In this document: positions 55,303 through 63,883 of the stretch, piece by piece
Numbering within the stretch: the first letter of the stretch is position 1
How the letters are laid out: each line of letters opens with the position of its first letter
NCBI RefSeq assembly: GCF_014643455.1
Contig: NZ_BMJM01000012.1
Coordinates: 7,501-71,500 of the forward strand
Direction: 5' to 3'
Length of the DNA: 64,000 nt
DNA from: Sandarakinorhabdus glacialis
GTDB taxonomy: Bacteria > Pseudomonadota > Alphaproteobacteria > Sphingomonadales > Sphingomonadaceae
Translations under genes and position numbers: made by a program
Notes under the pieces: generated by a model
Seen by the model: the letters and a program-made list of their open reading frames with translations, nothing else
Database searches by the model: none
What the model was told of the DNA's origin: nothing

Positions 55303-55959
55303 CTAGATCGCCAGTCTTGGAATGATCATCGGCACGCGGGCGGCGTAGCTCGCGTATTCCGGGAAAGCGGCGCGGAGGACGGCTTCCTCGTTCTGCATGC
55401 GGCGGAACTGGAGCAGCGCCTGGATGAGGCCGAGCGCGACGGCGCCGATCGACCAGTGCAGGATGACGATGCCGATGGTGGTGATGGCCTCGGCGACATA
55501 GAGCGGGTGGCGGACGCGGGCATAGGGTCCTCCGGTAACGAGCTCGCGGGCGGTGGCCATGACCGAAAACGAGCGGCCGAGATAGCGCAGGCAATGGATC
55601 GACAGCGCGGTGCCGATAGCGATGAGGACGGTGGCGACGAACTGCGCGGCAACGCCGGCGTCGCCATGGGGGAGGAAGGCGAGCAGCATCAGGGTGAAGG
55701 TGCCGGCGATGGCGGTGATGCGCGGTTCGAGCCCGGCGGCGGTGGCGCGGGCCGGCAGGCGGCGGATGGTCATGACGACGACGATGGCGACGAACAACAG
55801 GGTGAGGGTGCGCGATAATATGTCGAGCCACCAGAAATCCGGGCGGTCGGCAGCGAGGATGGTACGGGCGAACGACAGTGCCTGCTGATAGGCCAGCAGC
55901 GTGAAGGTGAAGACCAACAAGCCCTTGCCGAGCAGGTCTTCGGTGCGCTGGGACATCAT
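55303..55959 (-). CDS. Isoprenylcysteine methyltransferase-like membrane protein
   Basis: A 218-residue polytopic protein. The C-terminal GPYARVRHPLYVAEAITTIGIVIL and RRMQNEEAVLRAAFPEYASYAARVPMIIPRL is the ICMT/PEMT membrane-methyltransferase signature (RHPxY and Glu-Glu). At least five hydrophobic segments precede it. The start overlaps the sterol-desaturase-like gene's end by four bases. The methyl acceptor is not predictable; small isoprenoids or lipids are possible. Confidence 0.85.
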   Translation of the reverse strand: MMSQRTEDLLGKGLLVFTFTLLAYQQALSFARTILAADRPDFWWLDILSRTLTLLFVAIVVVMTIRRLPARATAAGLEPRITAIAGTFTLMLLAFLPHGDAGVAAQFVATVLIAIGTALSIHCLRYLGRSFSVMATARELVTGGPYARVRHPLYVAEAITTIGIVILHWSIGAVALGLIQALLQFRRMQNEEAVLRAAFPEYASYAARVPMIIPRLAI

Positions 55960-56777
55960 GAGGGCGTCGATCCTGTGAGGGGCTGGGGCGGGCGCGCGGG
56001 CTGTTGCCGCAGGAACGGCGCGGGCTGTTGCCGCAGGAACGGCCAGGCGAGCTGCAGCGGATAGACCTGCGGGATGGCTTCGTCGGTGCCGTAGCGATCG
56101 GGCATGGCATCGGGAATGCGGAGCGTGCCGAAGATCTGGTCCATGAACACCAGCTGCGCCGAGAAATTATGGCCATGCGCCTCGGGCTGGTTGGCGTGGT
56201 GCCAGTGATGGAAGCGCGGCGAGGCGAAGACCCAGCGAAGTGGCCCGAAATCGAGCCGGACGTTGGCGTGGACGAGGTGCGATTGCAGCAGGTAGAGCAG
56301 GCCATAGATGGCCATCGCCTCGGGCGAAAAGCCGACGACAAGCAGAGGCACGACCGTTGCCAGCGAGCTGAAGACCTGATCGATGGGGTGGACGCGGTGG
56401 GCGGCGAGCCAGTCGAGATCCTCGATGCTGTGATGGATGGCGTGGAAGCGCCACAGATACGGCACGGCGTGAAACAGGCGGTGCGCCGCGTAAAAGCCGA
56501 TTTCGGCAACCATGAGCGCGGCGACGACCTGGAGCCAGATTGGCTGCGACTGGACGAAGCCGCGCGCCGAGCCCGGCATGGCGGTTTCGACATCGCCCAG
56601 GGGGAAGGCAAATGCCAACAGGACGCCGATGCGGACCACGAAGCCGTTGCCGAACAGGTAGATGAGATCGTTGAACCAGTGGCGGCGGAAGATGCGTTGT
56701 GCGGGGCGCTGCGGCAGTAACAGCTCGAGCGGGACGAATATGACCGCGACGACCAGGATGCTTTGCAGAATATCCAA
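55956..56777 (-). CDS. Sterol desaturase / fatty acid hydroxylase family protein
   Basis: A 273-residue membrane di-iron oxygenase. Histidine boxes are HRLFHAVPYLWRFHAIHH, HHSIEDLDW and FHHWHHANQPEAHGHNF. Several transmembrane helices are present (DILQSILVVAVIFVPLELLL onward). The C-terminal tail has a 24-bp duplication at 55993-56042 giving FLRQQPAPFLRQQPA. It is coupled to the following methyltransferase-like gene, so the two likely modify the same membrane lipid or carotenoid. The substrate is unknown. Confidence 0.9.
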   Translation of the reverse strand: MDILQSILVVAVIFVPLELLLPQRPAQRIFRRHWFNDLIYLFGNGFVVRIGVLLAFAFPLGDVETAMPGSARGFVQSQPIWLQVVAALMVAEIGFYAAHRLFHAVPYLWRFHAIHHSIEDLDWLAAHRVHPIDQVFSSLATVVPLLVVGFSPEAMAIYGLLYLLQSHLVHANVRLDFGPLRWVFASPRFHHWHHANQPEAHGHNFSAQLVFMDQIFGTLRIPDAMPDRYGTDEAIPQVYPLQLAWPFLRQQPAPFLRQQPARPPQPLTGSTPS

Positions 56778-56921
56778 CGACGCGCCCCCGCGTTTTTGCC
56801 TGTCAGTGCTTTAGCAGTCGCGCGGGCGGTCGGCAATGCGGCCAATGCTGGTGTTTCGAAGTCCGCGTTTACGTTTGCGGGGGTGGACGCTATCGATGCG
56901 GGGGATTTTTCTGGAGGCTTT

Positions 56922-57854
56922 GTGGCGACTGGGTTTTTCGCGCTGCTCGACGATATCGCGGCCATCGCCAAGATTGCGGCGGCGTCGCTCGACGACACGG
57001 CGGCGGCGGCGGCCAAGGCGAGCGCCAAGGCGGCGGGGGTGGTCATCGACGATGCTGCGGTGACGCCGCGCTATGTCCACGGCTTTGCCGCGGCGCGCGA
57101 GCTGCCGATCGTTGGCAAGATCGCGCTGGGGTCGGTCAAGAACAAGCTGATGTTCCTGTTGCCGGGCGCCATCGCGCTGAGCTATTTTGCGCCTTGGGCG
57201 ATCACGCCGCTCTTGATGGCGGGCGGGTCGTACCTGTGTTTCGAAGGCGCCGAGAAGATCTACGAGATTTTTCGGCCGCACGCCGTCGTCGAGGACGATG
57301 TGACGGATGAGGACGCCGAAGTGATGGAACGGCGGATGGTGTCGGGCGCCATCCGCACGGACCTGATCCTGTCGGGCGAAATCATGGCGATCACTCTCGC
57401 CGATGTCGCCGACGCGCCGATCGCCGAACAGGCGGCGGTGCTGGCGGTGGTTGGGCTGGGCATTACCGCGCTGGTCTATGGCTTTGTCGCGCTGATCGTG
57501 AAGGCCGACGATGCCGGGGTGGCGTTGACGCAGACGCGCTCGGCGCCGTTGCAGGCGATCGGACGCGGCCTCGTCAAGTCGATGCCGCCGTTCCTCAAGA
57601 CGCTGGCCTATGTCGGCACGGCGGCGATGCTGTGGGTCGGCGGCGGCATCATCATCCACGGCATGGAGGGCTATGGCCTTGGTGAACCCGGGCATAGCAT
57701 TCACCGCTTCGCGGCATTTGCGGGGGCTGCGAGCGGAGGAATCGGCAGCGTTGTCGAATGGCTTATCGGCGCGCTCGGATCGGGGCTTTTCGGGCTGCTG
57801 GTGGGCGCGGTCATTGTCGCGGCGCTGCATTTGCTGCCAAAAAATAGGCCGTGA
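56922..57854 (+). CDS. DUF808 family membrane protein (YedI-like)
   Basis: A 310-residue inner-membrane protein. Family signatures are GFFALLDDIAAIAKIAAASLDDTAA, KAAGVVIDDAAVTPRYVHGFAAARELPIVGKIALGS, LMFLLPGAIALSYFAPWAITPLLMAGGSYLCFEGAEKI and GGGIIIHGMEGYGL. GTG 56922 is used because GGAGG lies four bases upstream and matches the family N-terminus; the 5' part open to 56763 is antisense to the desaturase start. The function is unknown; transporter activity has been suggested only by topology. Confidence 0.88.
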   Translation: MATGFFALLDDIAAIAKIAAASLDDTAAAAAKASAKAAGVVIDDAAVTPRYVHGFAAARELPIVGKIALGSVKNKLMFLLPGAIALSYFAPWAITPLLMAGGSYLCFEGAEKIYEIFRPHAVVEDDVTDEDAEVMERRMVSGAIRTDLILSGEIMAITLADVADAPIAEQAAVLAVVGLGITALVYGFVALIVKADDAGVALTQTRSAPLQAIGRGLVKSMPPFLKTLAYVGTAAMLWVGGGIIIHGMEGYGLGEPGHSIHRFAAFAGAASGGIGSVVEWLIGALGSGLFGLLVGAVIVAALHLLPKNRP

Positions 57855-57920
57855 CGGCGGCACATTGACCGCAACGGGACAAGCCTGTATTATTTTTGCA
57901 ATACAGCCGGGAGCCCGAAG

Positions 57921-58433
57921 ATGCGATATTTGCCTGTCCTGGTCGTTGCCGCGCTTTCGGGTGTCTTGCTGTTTTCCGCGTGCAGCAAGGACGAGAAGAC
58001 GGAAACCGCCAAGGCAGAAACCGGCCAATCCGGAGCATTGGTCGACATCCAGGGCGACAGCGGGACCGGCGCCATCGCGGTCAAGATGCCGGGAGGCATC
58101 GAGGCCAATATCAAGATACCCGAGAATATCGTCGGCGATACCGAAGTCGATATCGATGGCGTCGGGCTTTATCCGGGCGCTGCGGTGCGCGGGGTCAACG
58201 CCCATATCGGCGAAGGGCCGGGCCGGGCGACGGTGACGATCAGCTTTGCCTCTGCCGCCGATGCCGCGGTCGTTGCCGATTGGTACCAGCAGCAATTCGC
58301 CGAGAAAAAGGTGACTGCGAAGCGAAGCGGCGAGACGCTGAGCGGCAAGACCGAGGACGGCGACGACTTCACGCTGGCGATGGCACCAGCCGACGCGGGG
58401 TCACTCGGCAAGTTGACGATCGTAAATCACTAG
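57921..58433 (+). CDS. Small lipoprotein of unknown function
   Basis: A 170-residue predicted lipoprotein with lipobox VLLFSACSKDEK (Cys21). The mature part contains VKMPGGIEANIKIPENIVGDTEVDIDGVGLYPGAAVRGVN and a C-terminal half with YQQQFAEKKVTAKRSGETLSGKTEDG. It is probably periplasmic and beta-rich. I do not know the family's role. A CTGTATT...AATACAG stem-loop lies in the leader just upstream (57882-57904). Confidence 0.75.
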   Translation: MRYLPVLVVAALSGVLLFSACSKDEKTETAKAETGQSGALVDIQGDSGTGAIAVKMPGGIEANIKIPENIVGDTEVDIDGVGLYPGAAVRGVNAHIGEGPGRATVTISFASAADAAVVADWYQQQFAEKKVTAKRSGETLSGKTEDGDDFTLAMAPADAGSLGKLTIVNH

Positions 58434-58449
58434 GCGGCGCGAAGAAGTA

Positions 58450-58480
58450 ACTGGGTCCCGGGTCAAGCCCGGGATGACAG
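58450..58480. repeat. Intergenic repeat family B, copy 3
   Basis: CTGGGTCCCGGGTCAAGCCCGGGATGACAG, inverted with respect to copy 1 at 25358. Between the convergent lipoprotein gene and the metallopeptidase gene. Confidence 0.8.
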
Positions 58481-58489
58481 CCCTTCTAC

Positions 58490-59398
58490 TCAGATCGTCC
58501 GCGCCGCAAAGGTGTCGCAGCTGGCGATCGTGCCCTGGGTCATGCCCTGCATGAACCAGCGGGTCCGTTGCTCGCTGCTGCCATGGGTGAAGCTTTCGGG
58601 GATAACGACGCCTTGCCCGGCGCGTTGCAGCGTGTCGTCGCCGATGGCCGAGGCAGCGCGCATGGCTTCCTCGACGTCGCCGGGTTCGAGCAATGCCGAA
58701 TTGGCCTTGGCCCAGACGCCGGCGAGGCAATCCGCCTGGAGTTCCATGCGGACCTGGAGTGCATTGCCCTGGGTTTTCGAGGCGCGCGATTGGGCCTGCT
58801 GGACCTGGTCCGAGACGCCGAGCAAGGTCTGGATGTGATGGCCGACTTCGTGCGCGATCACATAGGCCGCGGCGAAATCGCCGGGCGCGCCGAAGCGCCG
58901 GGACAGGTCGTCGAAGAAGCTCTGGTCGAGATAGACCTTCTGATCGGCCGGGCAATAAAACGGCCCCATCGCCGATTCGGCGGCGCCGCAGCCCGAGCGC
59001 ACGCCGCCGCTGAACAGCACCAGCTTGGGCGCGCGATAGGGTTGGCCGACTTCGGTCTGGAACTGCCGGGTCCAGGTGTCCTCGGTGGTGGCGAGCACGC
59101 GCGAGACGAACCGATCCATATCGCTGGTTGCCGGGGCGGGTTGGCCGATCTGCTGCTGCTGGACGGGCTCGGGCGCCTGACCGCCGCCGCCGCCCCCAAG
59201 CAATGTCATCGGATTGACCCCGAACACCAGCGCCAGCACGATGACGATGGCGATGCCGCCGCACCCCATCTTGCCGCCGCCGAAACCGAGACCGCCGCCG
59301 CCGCCACCGGGAAAGCGAAAGCCGCCGCCTCCCAGACCGCCGCGACTGCCGCGCGCGTCTTCGATGTTGCTGCTCTCGCGCTGGTCGTCGAGGTCCAT
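58490..59398 (-). CDS. Neutral zinc metallopeptidase, YpfJ family
   Basis: A 302-residue membrane-anchored protein. The N-terminal Gly-rich stretch (GGGGFRFPGGGGGGLGFGGG) precedes one membrane helix (GGIAIVIVLALVFGVNPMTLL) and a second Gly patch. The metal-binding motif is VIAHEVGHHIQ, and other family stretches are YCPADQKVYLDQSFFDDL and MELQADCLAGVWA with the third-ligand Glu or Asp region. ATG 59398 has AAAGGGGA upstream. The active site looks intact; the substrate is unknown. Confidence 0.92.
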   Translation of the reverse strand: MDLDDQRESSNIEDARGSRGGLGGGGFRFPGGGGGGLGFGGGKMGCGGIAIVIVLALVFGVNPMTLLGGGGGGQAPEPVQQQQIGQPAPATSDMDRFVSRVLATTEDTWTRQFQTEVGQPYRAPKLVLFSGGVRSGCGAAESAMGPFYCPADQKVYLDQSFFDDLSRRFGAPGDFAAAYVIAHEVGHHIQTLLGVSDQVQQAQSRASKTQGNALQVRMELQADCLAGVWAKANSALLEPGDVEEAMRAASAIGDDTLQRAGQGVVIPESFTHGSSEQRTRWFMQGMTQGTIASCDTFAARTI

Positions 59399-59571
59399 GG
59401 TCAAATCCCCTTTGCAGGTGGGTCTAACGCGCCAGCGCAGGCTTGAGAAGCGCGGTGTGTTCGGGGGGCACATTACGGCAGGTTGGCGGAGCGCCGATGT
59501 TGTCGCTATGTTGCCCCTTGCCAAGCGGTAAGCTGTTGCTCATCTGCAACGGCGTGTGACATGCAAGGAAT

Positions 59572-60525
59572 ATGATGCGCGACCCTTATCAGGTGCTGGG
59601 TATCGGGCGCGGTGCCAGCCAGCCCGAGATCAAGAAGGCCTATCGCAAGCTGGCGAAGGAAAACCACCCGGATCGCAACGCCGACAACGCCAAGGCGCTT
59701 GAGCTCTTCAAAGAGGCCAACAGCGCCTATGAGCTGTTGTCCGACACCGACAAGAAAGCGCGCTTCGACCGCGGCGAGATCGGCCCCGACGGCAACCCGA
59801 CGTCGCCGTTCCAGGGCGGTGGCGGCGGCGGCTTTCGCAGCGGGGGGGCCGACCCGTTTTCGCGCGGCGGCCGGCCGGGCGCGACCAATTACGATTTCGG
59901 CAGCGGTGGCGGCGGCGCCGACGACCTGTTCTCCGAACTATTTGGCGGCCGCAGTCCGTTCGGCGGCAGCGGCCAGGGCAGCGGCTTTCGCACGCCGCCG
60001 CCGCAAAAGGGCAGCGACGTTGCCTATCGCCTGATGGTGCCCTTCGAGGATGCCGCGGCGTTGAAGCCGCAGCGGGTGACGCTGCGATCGGGCAAAACTC
60101 TCGATCTGAAGCTGCCGGCGGGCATCGAATCGGGCCGGCAGGTGCGCATGGCCGGGCAGGGGGAGCCAGGTCCGGCGGGGCCGGGCGATGCGCTGGTGAC
60201 GCTCGAGGTCGGGCGGCACAAATTCTTCACCCGCGACGGCGACGATGTGCGGCTCGATGTGCCGGTGACGCTGAACGAGGCGGTGCAGGGCGCCAAGGTG
60301 CGGATGCCGACGGTCGAGGGTGCCGTCAGCCTGACGGTGCCGGCGGGCACCACGTCGGGCAAGGTGTTCCGGCTGAAGGGCCGCGGATTTTCGCGTGCCG
60401 ATGGCAGCCGCGGCGACCAGCTGGTGACGCTCATCGTCGATTTGCCGGCAGACGATGCGGCGCTGAAAAGCTTTGTCGAAGGCTGGAGCGATGCCCGCGA
60501 GGTACGGCGCGAGTTGGGCGTGTGA
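59572..60525 (+). CDS. DnaJ-type co-chaperone (CbpA-like)
   Basis: A 317-residue J-domain protein. The J domain is at residues 4-70 (DPYQVLGIGRGASQPEIKKAYRKLAKENHPDRN), with the catalytic HPD. A Gly/Phe-rich linker (GGGGGGFRSGGADPFSRGG) and the C-terminal beta domains (LMVPFEDAAALKPQRVTL, LPAGIESGRQVRMAGQGEPG, DVPVTLNEAVQGAKVRMPTVEG) follow. No zinc-finger CXXCXGXG repeats are present, so it is the type II (CbpA/DnaJ-class-B) kind. It stimulates DnaK ATP hydrolysis. Two ATGs in a row (MMRDPY) start it. Confidence 0.92.
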   Translation: MMRDPYQVLGIGRGASQPEIKKAYRKLAKENHPDRNADNAKALELFKEANSAYELLSDTDKKARFDRGEIGPDGNPTSPFQGGGGGGFRSGGADPFSRGGRPGATNYDFGSGGGGADDLFSELFGGRSPFGGSGQGSGFRTPPPQKGSDVAYRLMVPFEDAAALKPQRVTLRSGKTLDLKLPAGIESGRQVRMAGQGEPGPAGPGDALVTLEVGRHKFFTRDGDDVRLDVPVTLNEAVQGAKVRMPTVEGAVSLTVPAGTTSGKVFRLKGRGFSRADGSRGDQLVTLIVDLPADDAALKSFVEGWSDAREVRRELGV

Positions 60526-60560
60526 TCGGTCCGACCAATCGGCGCGGGCGTTAGCATCCG

Positions 60561-61484
60561 GTGGTTGAACTGCGCTCGATCGTGCAACGGCTGATGCGGC
60601 GCCACCACCGCGCCTGGGCCGTGCTGCGCGACATGATCGTCGGCATCTGGGGCGATGGCTTCATCCATGCCGGCAATCTCGCCTATCTGTCGCTGCTAAC
60701 GATGTTCCCGTTCTTCATCGTGCTCGCCACCGTCGCCGGCACCGTCGGCCGGACCCGGGAAGGCCAGAGCGCGGTCGCGGGCTTTCTCAAGCTGTTGCCG
60801 CCCGATGTCGCCGGACTGGTGGCGCGGCCGATCGCCGACGTGACCGGCACAACAGGCGCCGGCGGCGCGCTGACGCTCGGCATCCTCGTTACGCTATGGA
60901 CGGTGACGACCTTCATCGAGACCATCCGATACCTGATCCGCAAGGCCTATGGCACCGAAGCGGTGGTTTCGATGTGGCGGTACCGCGCAGTGTCGGCGGC
61001 GTTCGTTTTCGGCGCGGTGTTCATGATGCTGCTGGCGTTTACCGCCCAGGTGCTGCTGACCGGCGTCGATACCGTGGTCAGCGAGGTGATGCCGCGCACC
61101 GAGGCGTTCATGAACGAGCTCGGCTTCAAGCGGCTGCTGCCGGGACTGGCGCTGTTCATGGCGCTGTATTCGATATTCTATGTGCTGACGCCGAAGCGGT
61201 TTCGCATGACGGGCTTCAGGATCTGGCCGGGGGCGCTGGTGACGACCGGTGTGTGGGTCGGGACAACGCTGGGAATGCCCTGGGCGCTGGGGCTGGTCGG
61301 CGAATACAACCTGATCTACGGCTCGCTGGCGGGGGTCATCGTGGCGCTGCTGTTCTTCTATATCATCGGGCTGGGGCTGGTTGCCGGTGCCCATCTGAAT
61401 GCAGCTCTCGCCAAGGCGCAGCAAAGGCGCCTAAAAGCCGATTCAAACGAGAATAAGATGACGGGAACACCATGGCCGGAATAA
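60561..61484 (+). CDS. YihY/virulence factor BrkB family membrane protein
   Basis: A 307-residue polytopic inner-membrane protein of the YihY (former RNase BN) family. Typical segments are GFIHAGNLAYLSLLTMFPFFIVLATVAGTVG, WTVTTFIETIRYLIRKAYG, GFRIWPGALVTTGVWVGTTLGMPWALG and YGSLAGVIVALLFFYIIGLGLVAGAHLNAAL. The start is probably GTG 60561. It overlaps fabI by 13 bp. The physiological role of the family is unknown. Confidence 0.9.
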   Translation: MVELRSIVQRLMRRHHRAWAVLRDMIVGIWGDGFIHAGNLAYLSLLTMFPFFIVLATVAGTVGRTREGQSAVAGFLKLLPPDVAGLVARPIADVTGTTGAGGALTLGILVTLWTVTTFIETIRYLIRKAYGTEAVVSMWRYRAVSAAFVFGAVFMMLLAFTAQVLLTGVDTVVSEVMPRTEAFMNELGFKRLLPGLALFMALYSIFYVLTPKRFRMTGFRIWPGALVTTGVWVGTTLGMPWALGLVGEYNLIYGSLAGVIVALLFFYIIGLGLVAGAHLNAALAKAQQRRLKADSNENKMTGTPWPE

Positions 61485-62275
61485 TGAGTGGCAAGCGCGG
61501 CCTGATCATGGGCGTCGCCAATGATCGCAGCCTGGCGTGGGGGATCGCCAAGGCCGTCGCCGACCAGGGCGGCGAGATCGCCTTTTCGTTCCAGGGAGAA
61601 GCGCTCGAGAAGCGGGTGCGGCCACTGGCGGAATCGCTCGGCGTGGCGCGGCTGTACGAGTGCGACGTCACCGACATGGCGAGCATGGACGCGATGTTCG
61701 AGGCGCTGAAGACCGAATGGGGGACGATCGATTTCCTCGTCCACGCCATCGGGTTCTCGGACAAGAACGAGCTGCGCGGCATGTATGTCGACACCAGCCT
61801 GGAGAATTTCCTGCTGACCATGAACGTCAGCGTGTACAGCTTCACCGCAGTCGCACAGCGGGCGATCAAGCTGATGCCGAATGGTGGTTCGTTGCTGACG
61901 CTCAGCTATTACGGTGCCGAAAAGGTCATTCCGCACTACAACGTCATGGGTGTGGCGAAGTCGGCGCTGGAGACGTCGGTGAAGTATTTGGCGATGGACC
62001 TGGGGCCGCAGAACGTCCGGGTGAACGCGATTTCGGCTGGTCCGATCAAGACGCTGGCCGCGAGCGGGATCGGCGACTTCCGCTATATCCTGAAGTGGAA
62101 CGAATATAATTCGCCGCTGCGCCGCAACGTGACGATCGAGGATGTCGGCGGGGCCGGGGCCTATCTGCTCAGCGACCTCGCCTCGGGCGTGACGGGCGAG
62201 ATTCACCACGTCGATGCCGGCTACAACGTCATCGGCATGAAGGCCGAGGACGCGCCGGATATCGCGGTCGCTTGA
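61472..62275 (+). CDS. fabI: Enoyl-[acyl-carrier-protein] reductase FabI
   Basis: A 267-residue short-chain reductase for the last step of fatty acid elongation, target of triclosan. The cofactor motif is GLIMGVANDRSLAWGIAKAVADQG. The catalytic Tyr and Lys lie in SYYGAEKVIPHYNVMGVAKSALE (Y-x6-K), and RVNAISAGPIKTLAASGI is the substrate loop. It overlaps the upstream membrane-protein gene and is followed six bases later by aroC, so the three may be one transcript. M5 (61484) is an alternative start. Confidence 0.97.
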   Translation: MAGIMSGKRGLIMGVANDRSLAWGIAKAVADQGGEIAFSFQGEALEKRVRPLAESLGVARLYECDVTDMASMDAMFEALKTEWGTIDFLVHAIGFSDKNELRGMYVDTSLENFLLTMNVSVYSFTAVAQRAIKLMPNGGSLLTLSYYGAEKVIPHYNVMGVAKSALETSVKYLAMDLGPQNVRVNAISAGPIKTLAASGIGDFRYILKWNEYNSPLRRNVTIEDVGGAGAYLLSDLASGVTGEIHHVDAGYNVIGMKAEDAPDIAVA

Positions 62276-62280
62276 TCTAG

Positions 62281-63351
62281 ATGAGTCACAACAGCTTCGG
62301 CCACCTTCTCCGCTTCACGACCTGGGGCGAATCGCATGGGCCCGCGATCGGCGCGGTCGTCGATGGTTGCCCTCCGGGGCTTGGCCTGTCCGAAACCGAT
62401 ATCCAGCCCTGGCTCGACAAACGCCGACCGGGTACCTCGCGGTTTACCACGCAGCGGCAGGAGCCCGATCAGGTTCGCATCCTGTCGGGGGTGCATGAGG
62501 GGCTGACCACCGGCACGCCGATCAGCCTCATGATCGAGAATGTCGACCAGCGATCGAAGGATTATTCCGAGGTCGGCAAGGCCTATCGTCCCGGTCATGC
62601 CGACTACGCCTATGACGTCAAATACGGCCACCGCGACCCGCGTGGTGGCGGGCGGTCATCGGCACGCGAGACCGCCAGCCGTGTTGCCGCCGGTGCGGTG
62701 GCGCGGCTGGTCATTCCCGGAGTCCGCATTCGCGCCTGTCTTGTGGAACTGGGCGGCATCGCCATCGAGCGCTCGCGCTTCGACGATGCCGAGATCGATC
62801 GCAACCCGTTCTTCTGCCCCGACGCCGAGACCGCGGCGCAATGGGAAATCGCCCTCGATGCCGCGCGCAAGGCCGGGTCGTCATTGGGCGCGATCGTCGA
62901 ATGCACCGCGACCGGGGTTCCAGTCGGCTGGGGTGCGCCGCTGTATATGAAGCTCGACAGCCAGCTGGCTAGCGCGTGCATGGGCATTAATGCCGTCAAG
63001 GGCGTCGAGATCGGCGACGGTTTCGGCGCCGCACGGTTACGCGGCGAGGACAATGCCGACTGCATGCGGCCCGGCACCGATGGCCCGCAATTCCTCGCCA
63101 ACCACAGCGGCGGCACGGCGGGCGGCATCTCCACCGGCCAGCCGATCGTGGTGCGCATGGCGTTGAAGCCGACCTCGTCGATCCTGACGCCGGTCGAGAC
63201 GATCACCCGCGACGGCGAGGCGACCGAGATCGTCACCAAGGGCCGCCACGACCCGTGCGTCGGAGTCCGCGCCGCGCCGGTGATGGAGGCGATGGTGGCG
63301 CTGGTGCTCGCCGATGCGCGGTTGATGCAACGCGGGCAAACGGGGCGGTAA
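62281..63351 (+). CDS. aroC: Chorismate synthase AroC
   Basis: A 356-residue FMN-dependent enzyme converting EPSP to chorismate, the last shikimate step. Signatures are [82 protein letters not shown] and a C-terminal [23 protein letters not shown] 62281 follows the fabI stop closely. Confidence 0.97.
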   Translation: MSHNSFGHLLRFTTWGESHGPAIGAVVDGCPPGLGLSETDIQPWLDKRRPGTSRFTTQRQEPDQVRILSGVHEGLTTGTPISLMIENVDQRSKDYSEVGKAYRPGHADYAYDVKYGHRDPRGGGRSSARETASRVAAGAVARLVIPGVRIRACLVELGGIAIERSRFDDAEIDRNPFFCPDAETAAQWEIALDAARKAGSSLGAIVECTATGVPVGWGAPLYMKLDSQLASACMGINAVKGVEIGDGFGAARLRGEDNADCMRPGTDGPQFLANHSGGTAGGISTGQPIVVRMALKPTSSILTPVETITRDGEATEIVTKGRHDPCVGVRAAPVMEAMVALVLADARLMQRGQTGR

Positions 63352-63361
63352 CCGCCAGTTT

Positions 63362-63390
63362 TGTCATCCCGGGTCGAGCCCGGCATGACA
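63362..63390. repeat. Intergenic repeat family B, copy 4
   Basis: TGTCATCCCGGGTCGAGCCCGGCATGACA, a near-perfect hairpin. Between the convergent aroC and the copper-binding-type gene. Confidence 0.85.
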
Positions 63391-63398
63391 GTTCGGCC

Positions 63399-63788
63399 TT
63401 AGTGGATGGTCGGCAGCGCGGCCTGGCAGTCGTGGGCGCATTCGCGGCACATCATCGTGCACAGGCGGCAATGGTCGTTGTCGTGCTGGCTGCATTCATC
63501 GGCGCACAAATTGCAGGTGCGGATGCAGGTTTCGAACATCGACCGCATGACTTCGATGTTGCTGCCGGTGCGGCGCGTGCCGACGCTGGCGGTCGCGGCG
63601 CAGATGTCGGCGCAGTCGAGGCAACTGCGGATGCACTGCCGCATGTCCATGGTCTCGGCCGAGCAGGCGTCCGCGCAGGAATTGCACAGCGCCGCGCAGA
63701 ACATCGCGTGGCGCACGGCGCTGGCGAGCGGTTCGTTGACGTTGCCGGCCACGTCGGGGTGGGCGGCGATCATCTTCTGGATGGACAT
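63399..63788 (-). CDS. Cys-rich four-helix bundle copper-binding-type protein
   Basis: A 129-residue protein of the DUF326/Csp-type family. It has thirteen or so cysteines in Cx3C and Cx6-7C spacing along helices: FCAALCNSCADACSAE, RQCIRSCLDCADICAA, FETCIRTCNLCADECSQ and HCRLCTMMCRECAHDC. Members store many Cu(I) ions inside a four-helix bundle. No signal peptide is seen, so it resembles the cytosolic (Csp3) kind. It may buffer copper. It lies alone between aroC and a gene cut by the right edge. Confidence 0.9.
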   Translation of the reverse strand: MSIQKMIAAHPDVAGNVNEPLASAVRHAMFCAALCNSCADACSAETMDMRQCIRSCLDCADICAATASVGTRRTGSNIEVMRSMFETCIRTCNLCADECSQHDNDHCRLCTMMCRECAHDCQAALPTIH

Positions 63789-63883
63789 TTCAGGGCCTTT
63801 TGGCAGCGCGATCGATCGTTTTCCGCCGAGCGATTCGGGCCTATAACTCCCCCCAGCCTCCGAATGTTCCGCCGCGCGGAGCT

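Noticed and set aside
55031-57046. Minus-strand open frame of 671 codons
   Set aside because: Covers the methyltransferase-like and desaturase-like genes in a different frame; Ser/Arg/Pro-rich shadow.
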